A model generated the notes under the pieces. The model did not search any database, was not told the DNA's origin, and worked only from the letters and a program-made list of their open reading frames with translations. DNA of 39,391 nucleotides from Lentisphaerota bacterium (GTDB lineage Bacteria; Verrucomicrobiota; Lentisphaeria; Victivallales; Victivallaceae): assembly GCA_015061525.1 (NCBI GenBank), contig SUWK01000020.1, forward strand, positions 1 to 39,391, read 5' to 3'. Positions 14,056 through 23,600 of the stretch are shown here, one piece after another (the first letter of the stretch is position 1; every line of letters starts with the position of its first letter). The position numbers and the translations under genes were made by a program.

Positions 14056-16380
14056 CTAAGTGGTAAAAATATCGGCTCTGACTCCCCAGGCATTGCGGTA
14101 TTGTTCATAGAAAGTACCTTTGGCAACTTTTACCAGCAGAGAGTTGAATCCCTGTTTTACCGGGATCTTAAACCAGGAACCGATCGTGAATACAGCTTCC
14201 GAGCCCGGCGGCAATTCAAAACAGTATTTGCCATTTATCCAGCCCTGTGCCGCAGTATCTGCTCCGATGCAGAGAGTTGCTTCATCATCACTGTCCGACC
14301 AGAAACGCAAAAGGAGATAAGCCAGATGATCATCCAGTTTGCCGAAGTGGTGCAGCAAATCGTAATAACCGTCTTTTTCCGGAAAAATTTCGGTGAATTG
14401 CCGGCAAAGTTCCCGGGGATCTGTGGTTTCCGAAGCGAACGCCTGTCCGGCAAGCGGTAAATGCTCCCGGTATTCGAAAGCTTCACTGACCAGAGCCTGA
14501 TAGATGAATAAAGGTTTGCGTTTTTCCGCATCCGGGAAAGCTGTTATCCGCAGTTTGGTCTCCCGGTAGGGGATCAGCGTCAGCTCCTTTGCGGTTCCCT
14601 GACGGGAACAATACAACGGCACTTGAGGTGTATAACGGTTCTGTTCAAGTGCATCAAATCCGGAAACTTCAGAAGCCATAACCTTTACGACCGGGTATTC
14701 TCCTGAAAAACACAATTTTGCACCTCCCGGCAGCGGAGAATAATTCCACTTGGAAACCGGACGGTATGAACGTGGCGAGAAACGGTTGTTCTCACTTCTC
14801 TCTTCCAAATACTCCACCGGCATGGAAAAGAGCAGTGCGCCGCTCTCAAACCATTTCCAGTGGCGATCTTTTTTTTCGGTCAGTTCCAATGGCAGGATCA
14901 GGGTGACTTCATCTCCGTCGGAAATTTCATCCACCCGGAAAAAGGTCCCGGCAACGGCTTTCTTACCGATCGCCTTTCCATTGAACAGCACTTCGGCATT
15001 TTTGCACCAGTGCGGGATACGCCACATAAAGGGAATATATCCTCCCTTTACGGAGAAACGGAAAGAGATTTTTTCCTCGTAAGGATAAGCGGTTTCTTCA
15101 GTCACCTCAAATTCAGCGGCATGGCAGCTGCCCTGCCAGCTGGCGGCACTGTAAAGAATCGCCGCCGGAGTGCCGTCTGTACCGTACATGAATTGCGACA
15201 TAATGAAATTAGGCAAAACATGGTGGATATTTCCCGGACAGCACTGAGCACTGTGAGAAGGGCGGAATTCCATGACATCTTCGCCGCCGCGATAAAAAAA
15301 TGAGTGGTTCGATTCCGGTGCAGCAATGACCTGATTAGGCGAAGAAATATACATCAAAGCTGTAAAGTCGTCGGTAACACAGCCGCCGAGAGCATTGAAA
15401 ATGATCTTTTCGATCCGATCGGCATACTCAACTTTGCCGGTTGCCTGCAGAAAATAATTCAGTGCCCATGGGAAATCATTTATCAGACAGGTCTCGTATC
15501 CCTGCAAGGGATCTTTGCCGGAAAAAAATTCATTAGCACTCGGTAATCCGGTCAAAGTCTCATGCCGCTCCAGAACCGCTTGCAAGCCGGATTCTGCAAT
15601 CTCCAGATAGGATTTTTTTCCGGTATACATATAAAGCATGACCGGCAGTTTTACTCCTTCACTGAAAGTGACACCGTGAAGGATATGCTTATCCATTGCC
15701 GCAAGTTTGTCCATGTAAAGTTCGCGCAATCCATCCGGATGGCTGCGGAAAAACTCATTGTGCCGCAAGTAAGCAGCTTCGGCTTTTTCCAGAAGCGAGT
15801 GATCCTGCGACCAGCGGTAAGCGGTCAAGAGTCCTTCCAGATTGTTGATGTGCCGGAACCCGGTGCCGATCTCATTGATATCCAACGCCTGATAGTGACG
15901 GATAAAAGCCTGTTTGACCATGGCATCGGCTTCAAATTCAGCATACGCCATCGCCGCCCGGAAAAAAACCGCCATCGGCCAATGGATGTCGCAATGGCAG
16001 TAATTTCCGAGTTTGCCGTCTTTGTCCGGATGATCGATCAGGAAACGGAGATTTTTGCGAAAAACTTCAATGCCGTCCGGTTCTCCGGTAAGAATCGCGG
16101 TTTTCAATACTCCATCCAGCAAATAAGCCGACTGTTCATAGGGCCACCAGGCATCTTGCGAAGGGGAAGGAGTTTCTTCATCATTGTGGATGATGGGAGC
16201 TGATCTGATCACGCCGACGCCGCCGTCCCACATCGGTGTGTCAAAGGGATAACCGGAGGCCGCAAAGTTGCCGGTCAAACCATTCAGTTGTTTTTTCAAA
16301 AATTCAGCATTGCTTCCCTGCGGCAAGATTTCCCCCGGTCTGGCCGGAACAAATTTCGCAAATGGAGGTTTACTGGACAT
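14056..16380 (-). CDS. Beta-L-arabinofuranosidase-like glycoside hydrolase, GH127
   Basis: The 774-residue protein is a GH127 (formerly DUF1680) enzyme. These release beta-L-arabinofuranose using a zinc-bound cysteine. The metal/nucleophile residues are visible: Glu and Cys in GYETC (E296, C298) and the Cys pair in HSAQCCPGNIHH (C380, C381), spaced as in HypBA1. Other landmarks are YPFDTPMWDGGVG, DAWWPYEQSAYLLDG and FRHINNLEG. C-terminal beta domains follow; no signal peptide is present. ATG 16380 has AGGAG upstream and lies inside the end of the WbsX-like gene, an 11-base overlap implying coupling. It is paralogous to the GH127 gene at 27123. Family is firm; the substrate could be another glycan. 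Confidence 0.9.
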   Translation of the reverse strand: MSSKPPFAKFVPARPGEILPQGSNAEFLKKQLNGLTGNFAASGYPFDTPMWDGGVGVIRSAPIIHNDEETPSPSQDAWWPYEQSAYLLDGVLKTAILTGEPDGIEVFRKNLRFLIDHPDKDGKLGNYCHCDIHWPMAVFFRAAMAYAEFEADAMVKQAFIRHYQALDINEIGTGFRHINNLEGLLTAYRWSQDHSLLEKAEAAYLRHNEFFRSHPDGLRELYMDKLAAMDKHILHGVTFSEGVKLPVMLYMYTGKKSYLEIAESGLQAVLERHETLTGLPSANEFFSGKDPLQGYETCLINDFPWALNYFLQATGKVEYADRIEKIIFNALGGCVTDDFTALMYISSPNQVIAAPESNHSFFYRGGEDVMEFRPSHSAQCCPGNIHHVLPNFIMSQFMYGTDGTPAAILYSAASWQGSCHAAEFEVTEETAYPYEEKISFRFSVKGGYIPFMWRIPHWCKNAEVLFNGKAIGKKAVAGTFFRVDEISDGDEVTLILPLELTEKKDRHWKWFESGALLFSMPVEYLEERSENNRFSPRSYRPVSKWNYSPLPGGAKLCFSGEYPVVKVMASEVSGFDALEQNRYTPQVPLYCSRQGTAKELTLIPYRETKLRITAFPDAEKRKPLFIYQALVSEAFEYREHLPLAGQAFASETTDPRELCRQFTEIFPEKDGYYDLLHHFGKLDDHLAYLLLRFWSDSDDEATLCIGADTAAQGWINGKYCFELPPGSEAVFTIGSWFKIPVKQGFNSLLVKVAKGTFYEQYRNAWGVRADIFTT

Positions 16381-17503
16381 TTTCCGGGAACTCCTGTCTG
16401 ATGGCATCCAAATACGCATAACCGTTGCGGGTATCCGGCTCGATATAGCTGCCCTCGGTCCACTCGTTCCAGCTGTTTATGGAAATAAACGGATGTTTCG
16501 GATTCTGCTTTTCCAACCGGGATCTTATCATCTGCAAAGCTTTGGCAAACTCTGCAGGAGTATCTCCGACCACGACTGAAGCATAAGGATACGCACCGGT
16601 GCCGTCCCACGGCTGAACAGGCATGGTGCGCGGCGTGGTATCCCAGCCGACAGTGGCATTGGGAAAATACTCCAGCGGACAGTTTGCCATGGTTTTATCC
16701 CAGAAACTGAAATATGCGTCCCGCATTTCTGTATATGGATTCTGCGGAGCAGCACAGTAATAATGGTGCTTCCACACATAGCTTGCGACACTGTCAAATC
16801 CCAGGTCGACCGCCAGTTTTGCGGCATCCTGCGGAGTGTTTTCTCCCGGCAGGATCGGTTCCCCCCAGATGATGGCATTCAAATGCAGATCCGGGAAACC
16901 GGCATTTTTCACCTCGGTTCTGAACTCTGCCAAGGCCCGGCGGGTCTCATCGGCAGAACCGAAACTGGCAGCCAGAAGACTCAATTCATAAATGGAGAAA
17001 TACGGAGCACCGTCGATCGTGTAATATTCCGGCTGGGAAAAGTAGCGCCGGATATGGATATCCACGATTTTTTCAAAGGTCGCCCGGGTCACTTTGCCCG
17101 GATAGAGCAGTTTGCGATTGGTCAGAGGAGCCGGATGGATATCATACCAGTCATGATTTGCCCACATATTGCAGAATTTGATCCGTGAACGGTTGGGCGC
17201 ACCGAGGAAACCTTTTTCCAGAGCCTGTTCCAGAAACGGACCGTCATCATAATAATACCAGTCAAAAATAAAGACATTTACTCCGGCATCAGCGGCGGCA
17301 TCGATTTTTTGAGCCATGACTGCCGGATCTTTTTCATCAGTCTCTCCCCACAACGGTACCCGGGGCTGAACATGTCCGGGGAAACGGGGTATCGCCTTGC
17401 GAACAGGTTCCCATTCGCTCCAGTTGCTGCCGTGGACGATTTTGTTGCGGCTGTCGCCGGTATGATAGTTGGGAAAATAATAACAACCGATGTCTATTTT
17501 CAT
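16370..17503 (-). CDS. WbsX-like protein (GH99-like domain)
   Basis: The 377-residue product begins IGCYYFPNYH and carries GVNVFIFDWYYYDDGPFLEQ, KFCNMWANHDW, YFSIYE and, near the end, ISINSWNEWTEGSYIEPD. These are the hallmarks of the WbsX family (Glyco_tran_WbsX), now seen as GH99-like TIM-barrel proteins that act on or near mannose-type linkages. The last motif holds likely catalytic acids. ATG 17503 is favoured by GGGGAG just upstream. It is first in a leftward operon with GH127, headed by an AraC-box promoter. No signal peptide is seen, so a cytoplasmic hydrolase is likely; a transferase is the older alternative. Confidence 0.85.
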   Translation of the reverse strand: MKIDIGCYYFPNYHTGDSRNKIVHGSNWSEWEPVRKAIPRFPGHVQPRVPLWGETDEKDPAVMAQKIDAAADAGVNVFIFDWYYYDDGPFLEQALEKGFLGAPNRSRIKFCNMWANHDWYDIHPAPLTNRKLLYPGKVTRATFEKIVDIHIRRYFSQPEYYTIDGAPYFSIYELSLLAASFGSADETRRALAEFRTEVKNAGFPDLHLNAIIWGEPILPGENTPQDAAKLAVDLGFDSVASYVWKHHYYCAAPQNPYTEMRDAYFSFWDKTMANCPLEYFPNATVGWDTTPRTMPVQPWDGTGAYPYASVVVGDTPAEFAKALQMIRSRLEKQNPKHPFISINSWNEWTEGSYIEPDTRNGYAYLDAIRQEFPENVQ

Positions 17504-17550
17504 GAGAGACTCCCCATTTTTTATTTGAATTTTGCACTGTTCCATATTAT

Positions 17551-17615
17551 ATTATAGCATAAATGCAAGACGGAAAGAATAGTAAATAGTCCAGAAAAAA
17601 TATATTTTTGTCCAA
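17551..17615 (-). promoter_or_regulatory. AraC-type box and promoter of the WbsX/GH127 operon
   Basis: Read leftward, a 27-bp box (17615-17589) begins TTGGACAAAA and ends TCTGGAC, giving two GGAC half-sites 21 bases apart. Nine bases on is TTCTTT (17579-17574), then 17 bases, then TATAAT (17556-17551). The -35 is poor and the -10 perfect, as expected for an activator-dependent promoter. The box overlaps the start codon of the AraC gene at 17615. A matching unit lies at 18440-18504. Confidence 0.75.
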
Positions 17616-18424
17616 TGGATATGATCAACTGTTTTATTGACACCGGCAGTGAGATTTTAGCCGGCCGCAGTCAGCATCCGCAGGATTCACGCTGGCAGGG
17701 TTTTTCACACAACTGGAATTTTCTGCTCAGTGTCAAGGGTGAAGCACGTCTGCAATTCAGGGGGAACTATTGTGCCTTGCCGCGGCACTCTCTGATTCTT
17801 ATTTCACCGGACGGCATCAGAAATTTCACTACGGAAGAAGAGTGGGATTCGTTATGGATCCACTTTGAACGCAATCTCTATTTCAATGATGTGATCGAAT
17901 GGGAAGAGAAGATCCCGGGGGTCTGGGTACTGCCGTTGAAAAATGCGGATTTCCGGATAATGCACCATCTTTTTATTCAGATGGTTCAGATCGCCGCCCG
18001 CCGGGAACGTTTCTGGCGGCGGCTGATATACTGTCTCATCCAGGAGGCCGTCCTGCGGGGCAATATGATTTTCGGCAGAGCGGGGAGTTCTTTTGATACG
18101 GCACTGGCACATAAAATGCTTTCCAATCTGCAGGAAAATCTTTCCATGGATGAAATTGCGGAACGCTGCGGATTGTCACGGTCGGCATTTTTTGCAAAAT
18201 TTACCAGTACATTTGATGTTTCTCCCCGGAAATACCGGGAAAATCATCTTATGATCACGATCCAGACCCTGCTGGAGACTACGGATATGAGTATCAATGA
18301 CATCTGTCAGCATGTTCACATGTCCAATCCCTTTTATCTTTCGGCACGCTTCAAAGCATGTTTCGGCATCTCCCCCAGAGAATACCGGAAACGTTTTCGT
18401 GTGACCGTCACTTCAGGAGAGTGA
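17615..18424 (+). CDS. AraC-family transcriptional activator of the glycan island
   Basis: The 269-residue protein has an N-terminal cupin-like sensing half (LPRHSLILISPDG, then WIHFERN). The C-terminal AraC DNA-binding domain has two HTH motifs: MDEIAERCGLSRSAFFAKF and INDICQHVHMSNPFYLSARF, closed by FGISPREYRKRF. It lies between two operons that each carry the same 27-bp box and is the obvious reader of both. The ATG at 17615 lies within the left box and has no ribosome site; ATG 17621 is an alternative, and autoregulation is likely because bound protein would cover the gene start. The inducer is unknown; a sugar released by the island enzymes is the natural guess. Confidence 0.9.
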   Translation: MDMINCFIDTGSEILAGRSQHPQDSRWQGFSHNWNFLLSVKGEARLQFRGNYCALPRHSLILISPDGIRNFTTEEEWDSLWIHFERNLYFNDVIEWEEKIPGVWVLPLKNADFRIMHHLFIQMVQIAARRERFWRRLIYCLIQEAVLRGNMIFGRAGSSFDTALAHKMLSNLQENLSMDEIAERCGLSRSAFFAKFTSTFDVSPRKYRENHLMITIQTLLETTDMSINDICQHVHMSNPFYLSARFKACFGISPREYRKRFRVTVTSGE

Positions 18425-18439
18425 ATTGTCTTTTGCAGA

Positions 18440-18504
18440 TTGGACAAAATCATATGTTTTTTGGATAAAAAACTATTCTAAACAGCTGTCTCCTGACGTA
18501 TAAT
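18440..18504 (+). promoter_or_regulatory. AraC-type box and promoter of the rightward operon
   Basis: A 27-bp box (18440-18466) begins TTGGACAAAA and ends TTTGGAT. It agrees with the left box at 22 of 27 positions. Nine bases follow (ending ACTA), then TTCTAA (18476-18481), 17 bases, and TATAAT (18499-18504). The geometry is identical to the left unit. It drives the PHP gene at 18552 and probably genes beyond. Confidence 0.75.
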
Positions 18505-18551
18505 TAATAGTATGATATCAGAAAAGTGCATCGCAGAAAGGTTTATACTTC

Positions 18552-19736
18552 ATGAAACATCCGGAAAAACGTCTTGCCAAGAAAATAGATATGCCGGGCC
18601 GCTGTCAGGAATTTACTGATATGGTCTATTCCGGTGTCAACAGCATGGGGATGTGGCCGTTGTGGGAAAAGATCCAGAAAAGTGAACACAAATTCCATCC
18701 CGGTGAGAATGAATTCAAACCATTCATCGGTGAAATGCATGGACACTGCTGCATGTCAGACGGTATGCGTTCATTGACTCCTGAATTGTACTTTTCCCGT
18801 CTCCAGAGTCTGCCCGGCTTGGACTTCGCCGCGTTGACCGACCACGATCACGGCGGTGTCGCAACAGCTGAATTGTGGGATGAGGGCAAATGGGACAGGA
18901 TCCAGAAAGCGGTGCAGAAATATTACCAGCCCGGCAAATTTACCACCTTGTTAGCCTATGAGCGCGATTCCTATCCGTGGTATAACAACATGATCATCTA
19001 TTACAGAAATGATCATGGCGAAATGATCCGCGGCATCCGGGACGGTGAAATCACCGCCGGTGAATTAAAAGCGGTCCTTGACCGGGAAGATCTGCTGGTC
19101 ATTCCGCACGATACCCATTATCTCTCTTCCGGAGCGGATTTCTCCCGGATACCGCTGGAATTAATCACTCCCATGGTTGAGATCATTTCCGATGACAGCG
19201 GCTGCGCGGAATACTTCAATCATCCGCTCTTTTGTGATTCCTGCTGTGAGGGCGGCACCTGGCACGATGCTCTTAAACGCGGAGCAAAGATCGGGATCGT
19301 TGCCGGCAGTGATTCCCATGACGGCTCCGGCGGTGACCGCTTCAATGCCGACGGCAACCGGGTGGCTCTCACCGGTGTATGGGCAAAAGAAAACACCCGG
19401 GAAGCGATTTTTGAAGCCTTGAAAGCCCGCCGCACCTACGCTTTTACCGGCGGCAGGATGCAGCTGGATTTCCGCATCAACGGTCATTATATGGGCGAAG
19501 AGATCTCTCTGGCAAAAGATGAAGAGCGGGCGATCTACTATAAATTCACCTGTGACAGTGAGATCGAAAAACTTTTTGTGGTAAAAAATTGCCGGGATTG
19601 GGTCATATTGACCAAACCGGAACAACTTTTATTTGACTATCAACCGGAAAATCCGGTCGACTTCTACTACATTCGCGTGATTACCAAAGACGGCAGATGG
19701 TGTTGGAGTTCACCGATTTGGATCAGAAATAAATAA
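18552..19736 (+). CDS. PHP-type metal-dependent phosphoesterase/hydrolase (CehA/McbA-like)
   Basis: The 394-residue protein shows the PHP metal-binding series in order: GEMHGHCCMSDG, ALTDHDHGG, VIPHDTHY and GIVAGSDSHDG. These His and Asp residues bind two or three metal ions. A beta-rich C-terminal part follows, as in CehA/McbA-type hydrolases and DUF3604 proteins. There is no signal peptide. AAAGG about ten bases before the ATG is the ribosome site. It is the first gene behind the right AraC-box promoter, so it belongs to the glycan response. It might remove a phosphate or other ester from a sugar; the substrate cannot be read from the sequence. Confidence 0.85.
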   Translation: MKHPEKRLAKKIDMPGRCQEFTDMVYSGVNSMGMWPLWEKIQKSEHKFHPGENEFKPFIGEMHGHCCMSDGMRSLTPELYFSRLQSLPGLDFAALTDHDHGGVATAELWDEGKWDRIQKAVQKYYQPGKFTTLLAYERDSYPWYNNMIIYYRNDHGEMIRGIRDGEITAGELKAVLDREDLLVIPHDTHYLSSGADFSRIPLELITPMVEIISDDSGCAEYFNHPLFCDSCCEGGTWHDALKRGAKIGIVAGSDSHDGSGGDRFNADGNRVALTGVWAKENTREAIFEALKARRTYAFTGGRMQLDFRINGHYMGEEISLAKDEERAIYYKFTCDSEIEKLFVVKNCRDWVILTKPEQLLFDYQPENPVDFYYIRVITKDGRWCWSSPIWIRNK

Positions 19737-19785
19737 TGTAAACTTAAAAAACGTACCTTAAATTATCAAACCAAAGGAGAAAAAA

Positions 19786-20571
19786 ATGAAAAGATCTGCT
19801 GAAAATCGTTCCTCACGTATGAGAATGCCTCTCCGGAGATTCACTCTTATTGAATTGCTCGTAGTTATCGCCATCATCGCGATTCTGGCGGCGATCCTGC
19901 TGCCGGCACTCAATTCCGCCCGTGAGCGCGGCAGAAGTGCTACTTGTGTCAACAACAGCAAACAGATAGCGATGGCCTTGGCGATGTATCTGGGAACCAG
20001 TGATGACAACTTCCCCTTCGCTGATCCGACGCAATGGGGCAGTTATGCGGCTCCGACCACTAAGTGTACCGGCGTATACTGGAATGCATTGCTCTACCAT
20101 GCCAATCTGCTGGATGTGGATAAAGACGGTACTCTGCTGCGCTGTCCGACCATGTTTGCCAAGTTCACCACCGGTTCTCCTGCCAACTATCAGGCGGGTT
20201 TCGGACATGACAACTTCTCATTCGGCAACAAACAGACCTACGCGATTTCCGGTGCGATCGGTGCGGACAAACGGGTGGTCAATAACGGTCACGATAAATA
20301 CAACCGCCCGGCGAAATTGTCCGAGATATCCAGCGGCTCCACCACGGTGATGCTCTCTGAATTTGCTCTGGATACCGGAAGTGTGATAAAAGGTGAATGT
20401 TCTTTCATCTATGTCGGCGATCAGAATCCGGAAAACAGTTACTATTTCTTCACGAAAAAAACCTATACTCTGCATGGTTCAGGATTCAATGTCTCCTTTG
20501 TTGACGGCCATGTGGAAAACCGTGAGCCCGTAACTTTATGGGATACCAAATTTTTCAAATACCGGGATTGA
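19786..20571 (+). CDS. Type II secretion/type IV pilin-like pseudopilin with H-x9-DG signature
   Basis: The prepilin start is [17 protein letters not shown], with Phe at +1 and Glu at +5 of the mature form. One hydrophobic helix (about residues 19-42) follows. The soluble part ends [12 protein letters not shown], exactly H, nine residues, DG, which is the C-terminal signature of the DUF1559-like pseudopilins abundant in Lentisphaerota and Planctomycetota. The -1 residue is Arg, not the usual Gly. A perfect AAAGGAG precedes the ATG. It sits between the PHP gene and the large secreted protein in the AraC-controlled series. That suggests a surface or periplasmic role in glycan handling rather than a general pilus. 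Confidence 0.9.
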   Translation: MKRSAENRSSRMRMPLRRFTLIELLVVIAIIAILAAILLPALNSARERGRSATCVNNSKQIAMALAMYLGTSDDNFPFADPTQWGSYAAPTTKCTGVYWNALLYHANLLDVDKDGTLLRCPTMFAKFTTGSPANYQAGFGHDNFSFGNKQTYAISGAIGADKRVVNNGHDKYNRPAKLSEISSGSTTVMLSEFALDTGSVIKGECSFIYVGDQNPENSYYFFTKKTYTLHGSGFNVSFVDGHVENREPVTLWDTKFFKYRD

Positions 20572-20631
20572 ATCCTGAAAAAATTTTCTGAATACTCTGA
20601 ACATTCAATTTTCAAGCGAGGAGAATAAAAT

Positions 20632-23600
20632 ATGTACAATAAAAAAGCATTGCTGCTGAGCGCACTGTTGACCGCTTCCGCAGCGATGGCGGCAAATCCG
20701 GCATACTATATTTCATTTGATGAAGTCGTACAGGCGGATTTCGGCGGCACCGGGTCGGCGGCAGTCTCCACCGACGACGGCAGCAAGGAAGCTGTCGGAA
20801 TGAAAGGCGTCCTCTCCAAAAGATCCGGCAAAGTCACCGCCGACAAACTGCTCGTGCCGGGTATCAAAGGCAATGCTTTTGCTTCCGGCAAAGATGGTTC
20901 CGGCAATATCCATACGCTCTTTTACAAACCGGTTCCCGCCATGCGGGGCAATGCCGGCACGATCAGTTTCTGGCTCAAACCGGAAAACTGGCTGGGCAAC
21001 GATAAAAATCAACATGTATTCATAACCGCCGCCAATGGTCAGCAGCGGCTGCTGATCTACCGCATCCCCTACGAATCACGTCTGGCAGTCTTTCTGGGCA
21101 GTCTGGACAAACCCGGACAGGCTACGGTCATATTCACCCGGGTCCCCTCATGGAAACCCGGCGAGTGGCATCAGGTCACTGTTTCATGGAATGAAAAAAT
21201 ACTCCAGCTGCATCTCGACGGTGTCAGCAAAGCAGCGGCAGTATTGAAAACTCCCATCACCAAAGATTTCACCACGTTGGGCGTGGGCGAACATTTCGGC
21301 AATACCGATCCGGGCAAAACGCTGATCGATGAAGTACGGATTTTTGACAGCAAATTAAGTGCAAATGATCTGGAAAATGAATATAAACGTCTCTCTTCAC
21401 GCCTCGAATCTGCAGCCGAACCGATCAAATTCTTCGTCGGCAAAAAGAAAGCGGTGGTCGACGGAAATATACATCCGGATGAATACACCTTTTCAACCGT
21501 AGGTGCCAGAGAATTGCGCACCCATACCCTCACTGCCGACCCCATTTGCTTCTTTATGAGCTATGACGATGAGAATCTCTATGTTGCATCGACAACTCCG
21601 GGCAAGGCTCTGGTTTCCAAAGCGCAGGGAGTGGACGGCAAAGTATGGCTGGATGATTCCATCGAGATCCTGCTCAATGACGATAAAGCCAAACCGATGA
21701 TCTATCAGCTGATCTTCAATGCCAACGGTGCCGTCTACGACTGCAAAAACGAAAGTGAAAAATGGAATGCTTCCGGATACAAAAGCGTTTCACAGATCAA
21801 AAACAACGTCTGGTATTTTGAAGCATCCATCCCGTGGAAATCTCTTGGTTTAGAGACTGTCCCGGAGGGAAAAAACCTTTATATGAATCTCTGCCGCAAC
21901 ACTCAGGCTGCCAGGATCTCACTTGCCGGAGTCATGTCCCGCTACAGTGAACCGGAACACTTCATCCCGGTGACATTTTCTTCTGAAGCTCCGGAGTTTC
22001 ATCTGACCTCGCTGGGCAAACCCGGAGACGGTAAGCTTGACTTGCGTTTTGAAGCTGTCGGCAATGGTTCTTTGAAAGTCCACGCCGAAGCCCCTGCTCC
22101 GCTCTATGCCTTTGATCGTGAAAGCACGGTGAAACTGACTCCATCCCGCCGGGTGAAAGGAGTTATCACCGGAGAGAGAATGCCGGAAAAACCGCTTCTG
22201 CATATTACCGCCCATCTCAACAATCAGATCATCTACCGCAACACTATTCCCTGCGGCACGGAACAGCCGGTGGTAAAAAGCCATCTGTTCACCGATATCG
22301 ACAAAAAAGAACTGGTGCTGGTTTTCAAAAATCAACGTCTGGATGCGGGAAAATGTCAGGTCAATGTGATCTTTTTTGACCGCAAAAAAACCAAAAAAAT
22401 CTACGAAAAGACCTTGAAAATCGATGACTCAATGCCGGTGACCAACACCCGGCTTTCCATCGCCCAGCTGCCTCCGGGAGAATACCATATCGAACAGCGG
22501 GTTCTTGATCCTGCGGGGAAATATCTCTTTACCGTGGAAGAAATATACATGATCCCGGAAAAAATGGGATCATGGGCGGGAACCAAAGTCGGTCTTTCCG
22601 ATGAAATCCCCCCGCCGTGGACTCCGGTCAAAGATGATAAAGGTACTTTCACCTGCTGGGGAAGAAGTTATAAATTCGGCGGCAGCGGCCTGCTTTCATC
22701 GATCAAATCCCAGAATCTGGAACTTGTCAAAGCTCCGGTGACTTTGAAATTTGACGGCAAAGCGATGAGTTTTGATGTGGTCAAAACCGTTGCCAAACCG
22801 GATGCTGTAACCTACACTCTCCGCTCCGGAGACAAGACGGTGGAAGTGACCGCCGTTGCCGAATATGACGGTGTGATCTGGTTCACGGTCAAACTTCCTG
22901 CCGGAGCGAAAAAACCCTCCTCGTTGAGTCTGGAGATCCCTCTTGACCGTCGATATGTCGATGCTTTTGATGACAATAACAACTGCTTTGAAAAGATTTC
23001 ACTGATCGGTAAAAAGGAGTTCAAACTGGAAATCGATCCGGTTGCCAATCCGTTTTTCTGGTGCGGCGGCAATCAGGTCGGCATCAGCGGCGGTACTCAC
23101 ACCCATCGCGGCCGTTATGTGAAAGACAAACGGCGCGCCATGAGCATCACCGGTAATAACGATGAAGTTCTGATTTCGGTCAAACTGGTCGATACCCCGA
23201 TCAAAGATACCAAAGAGCGGGTGATCAGCTTCTATCTGCAGCCGACTCCGACCAAGCCGCTCAATCCCAAACCGTGGAACATCCGCGACCGTATCAATAA
23301 TATGGTCGTTTTCAATGCTCCCCGCTACTTCAACACCACCCGTCCGGGACATCTGGATGATTTGAAAAAGTGGGATTATCACTATAAGATGATCATTAAA
23401 CCCCACACCGCCAAAGACGTGACCTTCCAGTACTACTTCGCCCCCAAAGGTGCAGGTTCATACACTGCGGAATGGAACTACTTCGGCAATCTCTGGCACA
23501 ATGACACGCCGAAACTCGGCAGCTACGCCGGAGCGACCAGTGATTTCAAAAAGAAACCCGACGGCTGGACATACGGCTGTCTCAACTGCCGCAACTATCT

